Below, piece after piece: positions 53,042 through 63,817 of a DNA stretch of 64,000 nucleotides (its first letter is position 1; each line of letters opens with the position of its first letter). The notes beneath the pieces are model-generated. The model saw only the letters and a list, made by a program, of their open reading frames with translations, ran no database searches and was not told the DNA's origin. The position numbers and the translations under genes were made by a program. This DNA is from Mycobacterium lepraemurium (GTDB lineage Bacteria; Actinomycetota; Actinomycetes; Mycobacteriales; Mycobacteriaceae): positions 2,232,001-2,296,000 of the forward strand of contig CP021238.1 in the NCBI GenBank assembly GCA_002291465.1. The letters run 5' to 3'.

Positions 53042-55375
53042 CTAGCGGAACACCCCGGGCAGGCTCAGGGTGGACAGCGTGTCGTCCGACAGCGGGTTGT
53101 CGTTGACCATGTACGTCCACGTCGACGTCGGCCGGGCCAGCTTCGACAGATCCAAGCCCGGCTCGTCCTCGAGCACGTTGGCGGTTTCGAACGTCTGCTG
53201 GGCCGCCTCGATCGCGTCGGCGGCCAGCGACGCGAACGCGTCGACCGCCAACCGGTGGAATTCGTCCAGCGGATTCTGCCGGCCCAGCGCCCGCAGGTGG
53301 ATGCTCTCGCGGATGTCGGCCAGGTACGCCAGATGGTCGGCCCAGCCGCGGTCGAGGTGGTAGAGCATGATGTGCCGGCAGATGGTTTCCAGGCGTTCCT
53401 CGGGAATCTCCTCGGCCAGCTCCCGGTGGCGCTTCGGCGCCAGCTCGGCCAGCTCCTCACGCGCGGTTGCGGTGCGCAGCAACGTGTTACGGCGGTCGAC
53501 GATGATCGCGCGCTGCTGGGCGATCAGCTGATTGTAGCGCCAGGTGTTCGCGTGCACGTCGAGCATGCGGCCCTCGGCGACGCGCTGGGCGTGATCGAGC
53601 AGCCCGGCCGCCTTGGGGCTGACGATCCGGCCGTCGCCCGTTTCCGGGTCGGTTTCCATCGGCAGCTTGTTGCGGTCGAGGTTGGCCGCCACCACGTCGT
53701 CCTCCCAGCTGGAGAAGAACACCGACGACCCCGGGTCGCCCTGCCGGCCGGCGCGCCCGCGCAGCTGGTTGTCCAGCCGCTCGGTGTGGTGCCGGCCGGT
53801 GCCCACCACGTGCAGCCCGCCCAGCTCGGCGACCCGGTCGTGGTCGGCCTCGTCGGAGCCACCGAGCCGGATGTCGGTGCCGCGCCCGGCCATTTGGGTG
53901 GACACCGTCACCACCCCGAACTTGCCGGCCTCGGCGATCACCTGGGCCTCCTCGGAGTCGTTCTTGGCGTTGAGCACCACCGCCGGCACGCCGCGGCGCA
54001 GCAGCCGCTCGTGCAGCTCCTCGGATTCGGCCACGTCGCGGGTGCCCACCAGCACCGGCTGCCCGGTTTCGTGGACTTCGATGATGTGCTCGACGATCGC
54101 GTCGTTCTTGGCGGCCGCCGTGATGTAGACGCGGTCGGCCTCGTCCTCGCGGATGTTGGGTTTGTTCGGCGGAATCGGCGACACACCGAGCTTGTAGAAC
54201 TGGCGCAGCTGCTCACCGGCGGCCAGCGCGGTGCCGGTCATGCCGCACACCGTGGCGTACCGGTTGATCAACGCCTGCACGGTGATGGTGTCGAGCACCT
54301 CCCCGGTTTCGGTGGTCTCGATGCCCTCCTTGGCCTCGACGGCGGCCTGCAGGCCGTCCGGCCAGCGCTGCAGCTGCGCGATCCGCCCGCGCGAGGCGTT
54401 GATCAGGTGCACCGCGTCGTCGCGGACGATGTAGTGCACGTCGCGCTGCAACAGCACGTGCGCGTGCAGCGCGACGTTGACCTCGGTCAGGGTGGTGCCG
54501 ACGTACTCCTCGGAGTACAGGTCGATGCCGCCGAGCACCTTCTCCACCTTGCGCGCGCCGACGTCGGTGAGATGCACGTTGCGGCTGTCGGCGTCGGTGT
54601 CGTAGTCGGTGCCGGCCTCCAGCTCGCCAACCAGCTTGATGATCTCCAGCCGCGGCGTCTCGCGGTGCGTCGTGCCGGCCAGCACCAGCGGCACCAGCGC
54701 CTCGTCGACCAGCACCGAGTCGGCCTCGTCGATCAGCGCCACGTCGGGGTTGGGCGAGACCAGGTCCGCAACGTCGGTCACCAGCTGATCGCGCAGCACG
54801 TCGAAGCCGATCTCGTTGACCGAGGCGTAGGTGACGTCGCAGCCGTAGGCGGCCCGGCGCTCCTCGCTGGACGACTCGGCGGTGATCCAGCTGACCGTGA
54901 GCCCCATCGCCTCGATCAGCGAGCCCATCCATTCCGCGTCGCGGCGGGCCAGGTAGTCGTTGATGGTCACCACGTGCACGTGCCGCCCGGCCAGCGCGTA
55001 GCCGGCCGCCGCGATCGCCCCGGCCAGGGTCTTGCCCTCGCCGGTGGCCATCTCGATCACGTCGCCGGCCAGCATGCGCAAGGCCCCAAGCAGCTGCACA
55101 TCAAATGGGCGCAAGGCGGTCGCTCTTTCGGCGGCCTCCCGGGCGATGGCCAGGAACTGTGGGATGTCCTCGGACTCGGCGAGGTCCTCCAGGTTGAGCA
55201 GCCCGGCGGCCTTGCGCAGCTGCTCGTCGGTCAGCCCGGCGGCCTTGTCGTCGTATTCCGACGAGTCGGTCACCAGGGTGAGTGAACGGCTGCGGTTCTT
55301 TTCCGTGCTGGCGCCGAGGAGGCGCCAGAATCGGCTGCTCAGCCGGCCGGGTTGAGCGCGGTTCGTCTTAGGCAC
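53042..55375 (-). CDS. secA2: Accessory Sec ATPase SecA2
   Basis: A 777-residue preprotein translocase ATPase of the mycobacterial accessory export pathway, needed for export of selected proteins and virulence. Walker A is [11 protein letters not shown] with K115 (the residue known to be essential). The DEAD-type Walker B is [20 protein letters not shown]. Motifs [31 protein letters not shown] and [16 protein letters not shown] are complete. Shorter than SecA1 and lacking the C-terminal zinc tail, as expected. It is intact, and together with pgsA2 forms the conserved secA2 locus; the Rv1823-1825 part is damaged. Confidence 0.97.
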   Translation of the reverse strand: MPKTNRAQPGRLSSRFWRLLGASTEKNRSRSLTLVTDSSEYDDKAAGLTDEQLRKAAGLLNLEDLAESEDIPQFLAIAREAAERATALRPFDVQLLGALRMLAGDVIEMATGEGKTLAGAIAAAGYALAGRHVHVVTINDYLARRDAEWMGSLIEAMGLTVSWITAESSSEERRAAYGCDVTYASVNEIGFDVLRDQLVTDVADLVSPNPDVALIDEADSVLVDEALVPLVLAGTTHRETPRLEIIKLVGELEAGTDYDTDADSRNVHLTDVGARKVEKVLGGIDLYSEEYVGTTLTEVNVALHAHVLLQRDVHYIVRDDAVHLINASRGRIAQLQRWPDGLQAAVEAKEGIETTETGEVLDTITVQALINRYATVCGMTGTALAAGEQLRQFYKLGVSPIPPNKPNIREDEADRVYITAAAKNDAIVEHIIEVHETGQPVLVGTRDVAESEELHERLLRRGVPAVVLNAKNDSEEAQVIAEAGKFGVVTVSTQMAGRGTDIRLGGSDEADHDRVAELGGLHVVGTGRHHTERLDNQLRGRAGRQGDPGSSVFFSSWEDDVVAANLDRNKLPMETDPETGDGRIVSPKAAGLLDHAQRVAEGRMLDVHANTWRYNQLIAQQRAIIVDRRNTLLRTATAREELAELAPKRHRELAEEIPEERLETICRHIMLYHLDRGWADHLAYLADIRESIHLRALGRQNPLDEFHRLAVDAFASLAADAIEAAQQTFETANVLEDEPGLDLSKLARPTSTWTYMVNDNPLSDDTLSTLSLPGVFR

Positions 55376-55427
55376 AGGTCAACGGTACCGGTGGGGCGAG
55401 CCCGCGTGGTCGCACCCGACACGCCCG

Positions 55428-57074
55428 TCAGGCCAGGTTCGACCGCCGCGGGTAGGCGACCGTGGGGTCGGTGAGCACGTTGACGACGGCGGGCAGGCCG
55501 CTGGCGAAGGCGCGTTCCAGCGCCGGTCGCAGCTTGCCCGGCGCGGCGACCAACTCGCCGTGGCCGCCCAACGCGCGCGCCACCTCGTCGTAGCGGGTGC
55601 CCGGTCGCAGCTCGGCCACCACCGAATAGCCGTACAGCTGCTCCATTGGATGCTTTTCCAGCGCCCAGATCCCGTTGTTGCCGATCACCGAGACCACCGG
55701 CACCCGGTGGCGGACCAGGGTGTCCCATTCCATGCCGCTGAAGCCGAACGCGCCGTCGCCCTGCAGCAGCACCACCTGGCGCTCCGGCCGAGCCAGCTTG
55801 GCGGCCAGCGCGTAGCCGGGTCCCGACCCCAGGCAGCCGAAGGGGCCGCTGTCCAGCCAGCAGCCCGGCCGGTAGCTGTCGATCACCCGCCCGGCGTAGG
55901 AGCCGAAGTCGCCGGCGTCGATGACGACGATGGCGTCGCGGTCCAGCATCGGCGCCAGCTCCGCGTACACCCGCATCGGATGCAGCGGGACGCGGTCGTC
56001 GGCCAGCTGGGCCTGCTCGGCGGCGCGCGCCCCCGTCTCGGCCGTGCGTAGTTCGTTGATCCAGTCCCGGTGGTCGCCCCCACCCGCGGTGGCCAACGCG
56101 GCCAGGATCGTCATCAGGTCGCCGTACAGCTGCGCCTCGACGGGCCGGGGATGCTTGCGCTCGGGCGCCACCCGGTCGGCCACGATCAGCCGGGTGTGCG
56201 GCCCGAACACCGCGCCGAAACCGAGCCGGAAATCCATGTGCACCCCGACGATCAGCGCGACATCGGCCTCCCCCAACGCTTTTCCGCGAACGCGGGAGAA
56301 GGCCAGCGGATGGTCGGCGGGCACCGCCCCGCGTGCCATCCCGTTCATCAGCACCGGGATGGCCAGTTCCTCGGCCAGCCGCAGCAGGGCCGCTTCCCCG
56401 TGCCCCCACCAGACGTTGGTGCCCGCCATGATCACCGGCCGCTTCGCGCCGGACAGCAGGCCGGCGGCCCGGCCCAGCGCGGCGCCGTCGGGTTCGGGTT
56501 CGCGCGGCAGGTCGACGAGCGCCCCGGGGCGGCCGTCGTCCTCGGCCATGGAGAACACGTGGTCCATCGGGAAGTCCACGAAGCCCACGCCGGACGGGGC
56601 ACCGACAGCCGCGCGCAAGGCGTCGTCGACCAGCCGGCCGGCGTCGGCGGCCGATTGCGCGGTGGCGGCGAAACGGGCCAGCGGCGCCACGAACGGCACG
56701 TGGTCGATCTCCTGCAGCGAGCCCATGCCCCATCGCTGCGCCGGCGCCCGGCCCCCCAGCACCACCAGCGGCGAGGAGTTCTGTTGCGCGGCGGCCATCG
56801 CGCTCATCCCGTTGGTGACGCCGGGCCCCGCGGTCAGCGCGGCCACCCCGGGCAGCCGGATCACCTTCGACCAGCCCTCGGCGGCGAACGTCGCGGTCTG
56901 TTCGTGCCGGGTGTCGATCAGCCGAATGCCTTCGTCCCGGCAGCCGTCGTAGATGGAGAACAAGTGGCCGCCGGACAGCGTGAAGACGGTGTCGACACCG
57001 CTGGCCCGGAGCCGGCGCGCGACCAGCCGGCCGGCGTGCAGAGTCGGTGCGGGGGTGGCGCCACTGGTCATCAC
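55428..57074 (-). CDS. ilvG: Thiamine-diphosphate acetolactate synthase-like enzyme
   Basis: A 548-residue enzyme of the acetohydroxyacid synthase/oxalyl-CoA decarboxylase superfamily. The catalytic Glu is in [14 protein letters not shown] (residues about 55-68). The ThDP motif [32 protein letters not shown] (GDG to NN) lies near residue 430. FAD-binding residues of true AHAS are not obvious, so the reaction is uncertain; IlvG is a non-essential paralogue in M. tuberculosis. It is intact. The ATG is at 57074 or the next codon. Confidence 0.9.
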   Translation of the reverse strand: MMTSGATPAPTLHAGRLVARRLRASGVDTVFTLSGGHLFSIYDGCRDEGIRLIDTRHEQTATFAAEGWSKVIRLPGVAALTAGPGVTNGMSAMAAAQQNSSPLVVLGGRAPAQRWGMGSLQEIDHVPFVAPLARFAATAQSAADAGRLVDDALRAAVGAPSGVGFVDFPMDHVFSMAEDDGRPGALVDLPREPEPDGAALGRAAGLLSGAKRPVIMAGTNVWWGHGEAALLRLAEELAIPVLMNGMARGAVPADHPLAFSRVRGKALGEADVALIVGVHMDFRLGFGAVFGPHTRLIVADRVAPERKHPRPVEAQLYGDLMTILAALATAGGGDHRDWINELRTAETGARAAEQAQLADDRVPLHPMRVYAELAPMLDRDAIVVIDAGDFGSYAGRVIDSYRPGCWLDSGPFGCLGSGPGYALAAKLARPERQVVLLQGDGAFGFSGMEWDTLVRHRVPVVSVIGNNGIWALEKHPMEQLYGYSVVAELRPGTRYDEVARALGGHGELVAAPGKLRPALERAFASGLPAVVNVLTDPTVAYPRRSNLA

Positions 57075-57164
57075 CGCAGCCTATCCAGATCCGTCCGGTA
57101 CCTTCGCCGAAGGATTTCAAGTTGAGGAGAGTCCGACCACCTCGACCGTAAGGAGACGCCGACG

Positions 57165-59084
57165 ATGGGTGCCAAGCCGTTCAAGCCGTCGATCGACTGG
57201 TCGGCGGCGCTTGTCGATTCCTTGCGGTGGCTGGCCATAGCGTGGGTGATCAGCGCCGTCTGCCTGTTCGGGGTGCTGCTGGCGTTCCGGTTCCTCACGC
57301 CCTGGGGCCGGCAGTTCTGGCGGATCACCCGCGGTTACTTCGTGGGCGCCCACAGCGTGCGGGTGTGGCTGATGCTCGGCGTGTTGCTGCTGTCGGTGCT
57401 GCTGTCGGTGCGGCTGAGCGTGCTGCTCAGCTTCCAAAGCAATGACCTGTACACGGCGCTGCAGAAGGCGTTCGAAGGCATCGCGTCGGGCAATGACGCG
57501 GTCAAACATTCGGGGATACATGGCTTTTGGGTATCGCTCGGCATCTTCTGCCTGCTGGCGGCGCTGTGGGTGACCCGCTTCATGGCCGACGTCTATCTGA
57601 CGCAGCGGTTCATCATCGCGTGGCGCATGTGGCTCACCGCGAACCTCACCGACGACTGGCTGGCGGGCCGGGCGTATTACCGGGACCTGTTCATCGACAA
57701 CACGATCGACAACCCAGATCAGCGCATCCAGCAGGACATCGACATCTTCACCGCCAACGCCGGCGGGACGCCGAGCGTCCCGTCCAACGGCACGGGCAGC
57801 ACGTTGCTGTTCGGGGCCGTCAACGCGGTGGCCTCGGTCATCTCGTTCACCGCGATCCTGTGGAAGCTGTCCGGGGACCTGAACCTGTTCGGCTTGGTGT
57901 TGCCGCGCGCGATGTTCTGGACGGTGCTGGTGTACGTGTTCATCGCGACCGTCGTCGCCGTTTGGCTTGGGCGCCCGCTGATTTGGCTCAGCTTCAACAA
58001 CGAGAAGTTGAATGCCGCCTTCCGTTATGCGCTGGTGCGGTTGCGGGACGCCGCGGAGGCGGTCGGGTTCTACCGCGGCGAGCGCGTCGAGCGGGCCCAG
58101 CTGTGGCAGCGTTTCACGCCGATCATCGCCAACTACCGCCGGTACGTGCGCCGGACCATCATCTTCAACGGCTGGAACTGGTCGGTGACGCAGATCATCG
58201 TTCCGCTGCCGCTGGCCATCCAGGCGCCGCGACTGTTCGCCGGCGAGATCGCTTTCGGCGATGTGACCCAGACGGCCACGGCGTTCAACAACATTCACGA
58301 CTCGCTGTCGTTCTTCCGGAACAACTACGACGCCTTCGCCGCCTTCCGGGCCGCGATCATCCGTCTGCACGGCCTGGTGGACGCCAACAGCACGGGCCGG
58401 GCGCTGCCCGCCATCCTCGTCAAACCCAGCGAAGAGACGGCGGTCGAGCTGCGCGGTATCGAGGTGCGCACCCCTGAGGGAGATCAGCTGGTCGACTCGC
58501 TGGACATCCAGCTCGACGAGGGCGACACGCTGGTGATCACCGGACGCTCGGGGGCCGGCAAGACGACGCTGCTGCGCAGCCTGGCCGAATTGTGGCCGTA
58601 CGCCTCGGGAACCTTGTGCCGGCCCGACGGCGACAACGCGACGATGTTCCTGTCGCAGTTGCCCTACGTGCCGCTCGGCACGCTGCGCACCGTGGTGTGC
58701 TACCCGAATTCGCCGGACAGCATCGCCGATTCGCAGCTGCACGAGGTGCTCACCAAAGTGGCTCTGGCGCCGCTCATCTCCCGGCTGGACGAAGACCAGG
58801 ACTGGGCCAAGGTGCTCTCCCCCGGCGAGCAGCAGCGCGTCGCGTTCGCGCGCGTCCTGCTCACCAGGCCCAAGGCGGTCTTCCTCGACGAGGCCACCTC
58901 GGCGCTGGACGAGGGGCTGGAATACGCGCTGTACCAATTGGTTCGGGCCGAGCTGCCGGGGTGCGTGATGGTCAGCGTGAGCCATCGGCCCACCGTCGAG
59001 CAGCACCACGACCAGCAGCTGCACCTGCTCGGCGGCGGCCCGTGGCAGCTGAGCCCGGTGGAAAAGGAGCCCGCGCGGGTTTGA
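57165..59084 (+). CDS. bacA: BacA/SbmA-type ABC transporter (cobalamin and peptide importer)
   Basis: A 639-residue exporter-fold ABC protein, orthologue of Rv1819c, which imports vitamin B12 and hydrophilic antimicrobials and is needed for chronic infection. The SbmA/BacA membrane domain covers residues about 20-400 ([70 protein letters not shown] block). The nucleotide-binding domain has Walker [17 protein letters not shown] (about 465-480), signature [16 protein letters not shown], and Walker [15 protein letters not shown]. It is divergent from ilvG with 90 bp between. It is intact. Confidence 0.95.
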   Translation: MGAKPFKPSIDWSAALVDSLRWLAIAWVISAVCLFGVLLAFRFLTPWGRQFWRITRGYFVGAHSVRVWLMLGVLLLSVLLSVRLSVLLSFQSNDLYTALQKAFEGIASGNDAVKHSGIHGFWVSLGIFCLLAALWVTRFMADVYLTQRFIIAWRMWLTANLTDDWLAGRAYYRDLFIDNTIDNPDQRIQQDIDIFTANAGGTPSVPSNGTGSTLLFGAVNAVASVISFTAILWKLSGDLNLFGLVLPRAMFWTVLVYVFIATVVAVWLGRPLIWLSFNNEKLNAAFRYALVRLRDAAEAVGFYRGERVERAQLWQRFTPIIANYRRYVRRTIIFNGWNWSVTQIIVPLPLAIQAPRLFAGEIAFGDVTQTATAFNNIHDSLSFFRNNYDAFAAFRAAIIRLHGLVDANSTGRALPAILVKPSEETAVELRGIEVRTPEGDQLVDSLDIQLDEGDTLVITGRSGAGKTTLLRSLAELWPYASGTLCRPDGDNATMFLSQLPYVPLGTLRTVVCYPNSPDSIADSQLHEVLTKVALAPLISRLDEDQDWAKVLSPGEQQRVAFARVLLTRPKAVFLDEATSALDEGLEYALYQLVRAELPGCVMVSVSHRPTVEQHHDQQLHLLGGGPWQLSPVEKEPARV

Positions 59085-59091
59085 TGTGCGC

Positions 59092-60594
59092 CTACGCTGT
59101 CGCGGCGCGGCGGGCCGCGTGCGCTCCGGCGCGGCGCCCGAAGAACGAACCCTCACCCAGCTGCGTCCCGCTGGCGTACCCCTTGCCGTCCTGAGCCAGG
59201 TTCGACGCGCACGCGCCGGCGGCATACAACCCGGGCACCACCGAGCCGTTGGCCCGTTGCACCTCGCCGTCGACGGTCACCGCCAGGCCGCCGATGGTGA
59301 ACCCCGAGTACATCGCCCGCCCGAGCGACAGGTCGAACACCGCCCACGGTCCATTGTCTTGTGCAGCAAGGTATTCCGGCTGCTTGTGGAAATCCGGGTC
59401 TTCGCCCGCAGCGGCGAACTTGTTGTAGCGCTCCACCGTCGCGGCCAGGTTTCCGGCCGGAATGCCCAGCGCGGCTTCCATTTCCGCGATCGTCTCGTAG
59501 CCGTCGAGGAACCGGATCAGCGCCATCTCCGGCATCTCGGTGTGCGCCTCGTCCACGATCAGGTATGCGGTTTTCTCCGGCTGCTCCAACACGAAAGCCG
59601 ACGTGCGCGAATGATAGGAGTCCTCGGCGACGAAGCGCTTACCCTCCTTGTTGACGATGATCCCGGTCAGCAGCACCTCCGGCGGGTAGGCGGCCGCGGT
59701 GATGAACAGCTCGTTCATGTGCTTGGTCGCCCCGCCCGCCGACACCCCCATCCGGATGGCCAGGCCGTCGTCGTGCGGATTGCCCAGAACGTACGGCGCC
59801 ACCAGGCCGTGGTACTTGGTGCGCCGCGGCTGGCCCAACGCCGGCGTGTGCTCGGCTACCATCTGCGGATTCATCGCGAAGCCGCCGGCCGCGAGGACCA
59901 CCGCGTCGGCCTTGACCGCGCCGGTCTCGGTGAAATGCTTCCAGGCCACACCGACCACGGCGCCGTCGTCGTCCACGATCAGGTTGGTCGCCCCGGTTTC
60001 GTAACGGATCTGCACACCCAGCGCCTCGGCGCGTTTCACCAGCAGGTCGATCACCATCGCGGCCCCGCCCAGCTCCCCGGGCACCGGCACGGAATGCCCG
60101 CGCGGTGCCGGCTTGGCCTCCTCACAGAACGGCCACACCTTCTCGTTGCCGGTGTAGCTCAGGCCCTCGGTGCCCGGCGGGACGACCACCTTGCCCGGGT
60201 AGTAGCTGCGTTCGAACTGAAAACCCAAGTCTTCCAACCAGTTGAAGTGCTCGACGCTGCCCCCGCAGTAGGCGCGGATCTTGTCCAGCTCGGGCTCCCG
60301 CGACACCGCCACCAGGTACTTGTACATCTCCTCGGCGGAGTCGTCGTGACCGGTCGCCTGCTGCACCGCGGTGCCACCGCCGAGGTAAAAGTGGCCCCCG
60401 GCAAGCGAGGTGGTGCCGCCGGCCGCGGCCGCGCGTTCCAGCACCAACACCCGCGCGCCATCGGCCGCCGCGCTGACCGCGGCGCAGCCGCCGGCAATGC
60501 CGAAGCCGATCACCACCACGTCGACGTCGTCGGACCACGACGTCACGTCATGGGCACTGACAGTTGCCGGTATCTCGGTGCTCATTGGCGCCAT
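59092..60594 (-). CDS. FAD-dependent oxidoreductase, KstD/fumarate reductase family (Rv1817-like)
   Basis: A 500-residue flavoprotein. The FAD motif is DVVVIGFGIAGGCAAVSAAADGARVLVLERAAAAGGTTSLAGG (residues about 25-66). The C-terminal substrate/FAD segment is GLYAAGACASNLAQDGKGYASGTQLGEGSFFGRRAG. The overall architecture is that of 3-ketosteroid dehydrogenase and flavocytochrome c; the substrate may be a steroid ring or other 2-enoyl ketone, not provable here. ATG 60594 or 60585 is the start. The PE_PGRS gene (Rv1818c) between this and bacA in M. tuberculosis is missing. It is intact. Confidence 0.88.
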   Translation of the reverse strand: MAPMSTEIPATVSAHDVTSWSDDVDVVVIGFGIAGGCAAVSAAADGARVLVLERAAAAGGTTSLAGGHFYLGGGTAVQQATGHDDSAEEMYKYLVAVSREPELDKIRAYCGGSVEHFNWLEDLGFQFERSYYPGKVVVPPGTEGLSYTGNEKVWPFCEEAKPAPRGHSVPVPGELGGAAMVIDLLVKRAEALGVQIRYETGATNLIVDDDGAVVGVAWKHFTETGAVKADAVVLAAGGFAMNPQMVAEHTPALGQPRRTKYHGLVAPYVLGNPHDDGLAIRMGVSAGGATKHMNELFITAAAYPPEVLLTGIIVNKEGKRFVAEDSYHSRTSAFVLEQPEKTAYLIVDEAHTEMPEMALIRFLDGYETIAEMEAALGIPAGNLAATVERYNKFAAAGEDPDFHKQPEYLAAQDNGPWAVFDLSLGRAMYSGFTIGGLAVTVDGEVQRANGSVVPGLYAAGACASNLAQDGKGYASGTQLGEGSFFGRRAGAHAARRAATA

Positions 60595-60634
60595 TCCTCC
60601 TCATTGCCGTGCCACGCGTTTGCGCGGGCACGGC

Positions 60635-61135
60635 TCACCGCTGCTGCTGTTTGATGTAGCCGTAGAACGCCCGCATCTCGGGCGCGATGTAGGCGAACTC
60701 CACGAACGGAACTCCCGCCTGCGGCGCCGAGACATAGGCGAAGTGGATTCCGCCGGGCATCACACCCTGCTGCACCACCGGGGCGCCCCGCTCGCCGGCC
60801 CGCGCCAGTGCTTCGGCCAACTGCTCGGGGCTGTCGGCCTCGACGCAGATGTGGTGCAACCCCGGCCCGCCATCGGACAGCAAGTCACTATAGATGTTCT
60901 CGCCGCGAACCGGTTGGATCAGCTCCAATTGCATGTCGCCGAGATAGCTCAGCGAGATGCTCGCGACGAAGTCGGCGGGCTTACCCCGGTAGCTGCAGGC
61001 ATCCGCAGTAAAATGCACGTCCGGTATCCGCACCCACTTGCGCACACCTAACAGGCCGGTGAGGGCCGTTTCGGTGGCATCCAGGTCGCCGGTGACCCAG
61101 GCGATCTGCGTCGGCGACTGCACGGGAAGCGTCAT
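60635..61135 (-). CDS. VOC-family (glyoxalase/bleomycin-resistance fold) protein
   Basis: A 166-residue protein from ATG 61135 (MTLPVQSPTQIAWVTGDLDATETALTGLLGVRKWVRIPDVHF); an upstream ATG at 61147 adds four residues. Metal-ligand candidates: H of PTQIAWVT is absent, E in MQLELIQPV, H in GPGLHHICVEA and E in PFVEFAYIAP. This fits methylmalonyl-CoA epimerase-like or dioxygenase-like VOC proteins with one ligand changed. It lies next to the flavoprotein gene and may be co-transcribed. The substrate is unknown. Confidence 0.8.
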   Translation of the reverse strand: MTLPVQSPTQIAWVTGDLDATETALTGLLGVRKWVRIPDVHFTADACSYRGKPADFVASISLSYLGDMQLELIQPVRGENIYSDLLSDGGPGLHHICVEADSPEQLAEALARAGERGAPVVQQGVMPGGIHFAYVSAPQAGVPFVEFAYIAPEMRAFYGYIKQQQR

Positions 61136-61276
61136 CGTCTCGCACAATAGTCTGGCCGCCGGGCGGCCAGAAAGGGCCCGAAAGAATTTGCCGTGCCGAT
61201 CCGGTCCGAACCCGGAAACCGCGGGTGAACACGTTCTAATTCCGTGTTCCGCAGTCCGTGACCGACCGTGACCGGG

Positions 61277-61954
61277 TCAGTGCCGGGTCAGCACGTGGAC
61301 CAGCAGCCGCAGCTGGGCGTCGAAGACAGTTTCCGCATCGGTCAGCGTGTCCGCCCCGTACTGTCCGAACACCTCGAGGCTGATCGCGCCCAGCACCCCC
61401 GCCCACAGCAAAAAGCACTTGGCGATCACCAGGTCATCGCCCGGGAAGCCGAATTCGTGCCGGATCCGTTCAAAGTCGGATGACATCGGTTGCGGCGCAG
61501 TGTCATTGGTCAGCCGGATATCGCCGGTGGTGATCCCCGCCGCCACGGCGTCGAACAACGCCGCGACCACCCGGGTGCCGGCAGCAACGGTGCGTTCGGG
61601 GGCGCGTGGTACCCGGGAACCGAGCTGCCGTAGAGCAGGGCCCAGCATGCCGGGTGCTCGACGGCCCAGCGCCGGGTGGCGCGCGATGGCGATGACGTCG
61701 TCGCTCCACTTTTCGCCCGCGGTTTCGCGGGCCCGGTCCACGGTGTCGGCCAGGTCGGAATAGGCGTCCACCAGCAGCAGGGCCAGCAACTCATCGCGGC
61801 TGGACACGTAGCGGTACACCGCCGAGGACACCATGCCCAGGTCGCGGGCGATGCGCGGACCGACAGCCCGGCCGCGCACCGGTCCACCAGTTGGCGGCGA
61901 CCGAGTTCGATGATGCGCCTCGATCTGCTCCCGGGACTGCTGTCGTTTGCCCAC
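61277..61954 (-). pseudogene. TetR-family regulator (Rv1816-like) with four mutually compensating frameshifts
   Basis: From GTG 61954 the protein reads VGKRQQSREQIEA, then the homologous IIELGRRQLVDRCAAGLSVRA lies in a second frame (about 61912-61858). IARDLGMVSSAVYRYVSSRDELLALLLVDAYSDLADTVDRARE returns in the first frame. ATRRWAVEHPACWALLYGSSVPGYHAPP is again in the second (about 61680-61602), and ERTVAAGTRVVAALFDAVAAG onward in the first. The net frame is kept, so a 225-residue open frame exists, but two segments, including part of the DNA-binding domain, are scrambled. Function is probably lost. Confidence 0.8.
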
Positions 61955-62078
61955 CCGGTCAGTCTGACACAACCGAGAACACCGCTCTTGCTTTCCCGAC
62001 CGCCTTGTAGCAGCGTGTTCGAAATGGAGAGCACCGCTCTCTGGCATTGCCCCGCGATTCGCTGAGAGGACGGCGCCC

Positions 62079-62525
62079 ATGTCCACCCGATACGAAGAAC
62101 CGAACCGGGCCGCCCGCGCGGCCAACGTGGTGGTCCGCTGGCTCGCCGACGCGGGCGTCAGCATCGCGGGCACCCGGGCACTGCGGGTCCGCGGCCGCAA
62201 GACCGGGAAGCGGCGCGCGGTGGTGGTCAACCTGCTCACGGTGGACGGGACGGACTATCTGGTCTCGCCACGCGGCGACACCCAGTGGGCCCGCAACGTG
62301 CGGGTCGCGTCCGTCGTCGAGCTGGGTCCGCGCTGGCGCTGGCGACGCATGCGGATCAGCGAGGTCGACGACGCGGCCAAGCCGCAGCTGCTGCGGCGTT
62401 ACCTCGACCGGTGGTACTGGCAGGTCAAGGACTACGTCGCCGGGTTGACCCCGGACAGCAGCGACGAGCAGTTCCGCGCCGCGGCGCCCAGCATTCCGGT
62501 GTTCGCGCTGACGAAGGCGGGCTGA
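62079..62525 (+). CDS. DUF385 F420-dependent nitroreductase-family protein
   Basis: A 148-residue deazaflavin-binding protein (Ddn/FDOR-B-like split beta-barrel). The pattern ALRVRGRKTGKRRAVVVNLLTVDGTDYLVSPRGDTQWARNVR (residues about 34-76) is typical of F420 phosphate contacts. The C-terminus is FRAAAPSIPVFALTKAG. The natural substrate is unknown. It is intact, transcribed divergently from the broken TetR gene 124 bp away, and may have been its target. Confidence 0.85.
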   Translation: MSTRYEEPNRAARAANVVVRWLADAGVSIAGTRALRVRGRKTGKRRAVVVNLLTVDGTDYLVSPRGDTQWARNVRVASVVELGPRWRWRRMRISEVDDAAKPQLLRRYLDRWYWQVKDYVAGLTPDSSDEQFRAAAPSIPVFALTKAG

Positions 62526-62542
62526 ACGGGCCTATCCGGCAC

Positions 62543-63217
62543 TCAGCGCGCATTGTCGCGCACCCCGAGGTCTTCGCGGACTTCCTCCGACGTCGCCTGC
62601 CACGACACCGCGGCCGGGTACTCCCCCCACACGCTGTTGAAGATCCCGACGATCTGTCCCGGGCCGCCGCTGGGGGCCAGATACACCGGCCCGCCGGAGT
62701 CGCCGTTGTGGCTCTGCACCCCGTGCGACATGGTGAACCAGCCGTTGTTCACGCTCTCCACCGTACCGCAGGTCTCCCCGGTGATCACCCCGAAATGGCA
62801 GACCGGCTGCCCGGGCGTCAGCGCCAGCCCGGGGTCGGAGACGAGCGGCCGCCCGCCCGGCAGGATGTTGTTCGCGGTGACGCCGTTGTCCAGCACGATC
62901 GCCTCGTAGTCGTTGATCACCTGACTGGTCGACACTGTCGTTCCGCTGGGGGTGTTGTCCCGGAAGGCCGCCATCCGCCCGATCACCGTGCCGCCGCGGT
63001 CGGTCACCACCCCGCCGCCCCGGCAGTGTCCGGCGGTGAACGCGATCTTCAGGCCGGGGTCGACGTAGCCCAGCGTGCAGACCCGGTTATCCTGCCGTAT
63101 CTCCATGCCCGGATACACCATGACGTCGGCTTTTGCCGCCGACGCCGGCAGCGTGGCGGCCAGCGCTGTGACAGTGATCGATGCGGCGAAGGCGCGTGTT
63201 GCCAGGCGATGCACCAT
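62543..63217 (-). CDS. Secreted trypsin-like serine protease (Rv1815-like)
   Basis: A 224-residue exported S1-family protease. The signal peptide covers residues 1-30 ([30 protein letters not shown]). The catalytic triad is H in FTAGHC (residue about 64), D in the NDYEAIVLD region and S in [10 protein letters not shown] (about 172). Cys pairs CTLGYV/GHC and CHFG/TCG suggest two disulfides. The M. tuberculosis homologue has been linked to antigen and phosphate responses, details uncertain. It is intact. Confidence 0.88.
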   Translation of the reverse strand: MVHRLATRAFAASITVTALAATLPASAAKADVMVYPGMEIRQDNRVCTLGYVDPGLKIAFTAGHCRGGGVVTDRGGTVIGRMAAFRDNTPSGTTVSTSQVINDYEAIVLDNGVTANNILPGGRPLVSDPGLALTPGQPVCHFGVITGETCGTVESVNNGWFTMSHGVQSHNGDSGGPVYLAPSGGPGQIVGIFNSVWGEYPAAVSWQATSEEVREDLGVRDNAR

Positions 63218-63312
63218 GAACTCCGATCCATCGGGCCAACTACCGACGGGAGGTCGAGGTTACGGCGTAACCGTCCTCCACGCTCAGCTTTTCGCGCCGG
63301 CCAGCGCCGATG

Positions 63313-63817
63313 TTACAGAGAGGTCACGACCGGCGCGCCGGCTGCGGTTCGGCCGGCGCTGCGCGGCGCCCAGCCGGGCGGCCCGAACACGTAGCCCAAC
63401 CGGTCCCGCAACCGGCTCGCCGACCGCCAGTCGCGGGCGATGGCGACGTATTCGGACGTATTCGCGGGTCTGCAGCTTCCAGACGTTGAAGGTATCCACC
63501 TGCATGGTCAGGCCGTAGTGCGGGCGGAACAGCTCGGCCTGGAAGGTGCCGAACAGCCGGCCCCACGTGATAAGGATGTCGCCGTAGTTCTTGTCCAGGT
63601 ACACCGTGTCCATGCCGTGGTGCACCCGGTGATGCGACGGCGTGTTGAACACGAATTCGAACGGGCGGGGCAGCTTGTCGATCCGCTCGGTGTGGATCCA
63701 GAACTGGTAGATCAGGTTCACCGAGAAGCTGAAGAACACCATACACGGAGGAATTCCCAACAGCGGCAACGGAATCCACATCAAGATCTCGCCGCTGTTG
63801 TTCCACTTCTGGCGCAG
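63313..63817 (-). pseudogene. erg3: Membrane-bound sterol C5-desaturase-like protein (Rv1814-like), truncated and frameshifted
   Basis: The fatty-acid-hydroxylase superfamily core is readable from LRQKWNNSGEILMWIPLPL (63817) through NLIYQFWIHTERIDKLPRPFEFVFNTPSHHRVHHGMD, which holds the HxxHH-type iron ligands, to VDTFNVWKLQTREYV. A 10-bp tandem duplication then shifts the frame. The true tail VAIARDWRSASRLRDRLGYVFGPPGW ends at TAA 63313 in the other frame. Upstream of 63818 the expected HQAHHSSEYFNFATA-type sequence is absent and unrelated sequence follows, so the N-terminal half is deleted or replaced. Two independent lesions are therefore present. Confidence 0.85.
63445..63464. repeat. Exact 10-bp tandem duplication in the erg3-like gene
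   Basis: GACGTATTCG occurs twice in a row. The extra 10 bases cause the frameshift after QTREY. Removing one copy restores the homologous tail. Confidence 0.93.

Noticed and set aside
52913..55285. Long open frame opposite secA2
   Set aside because: Antisense shadow with compositional bias only; secA2 is complete and conserved on the other strand.
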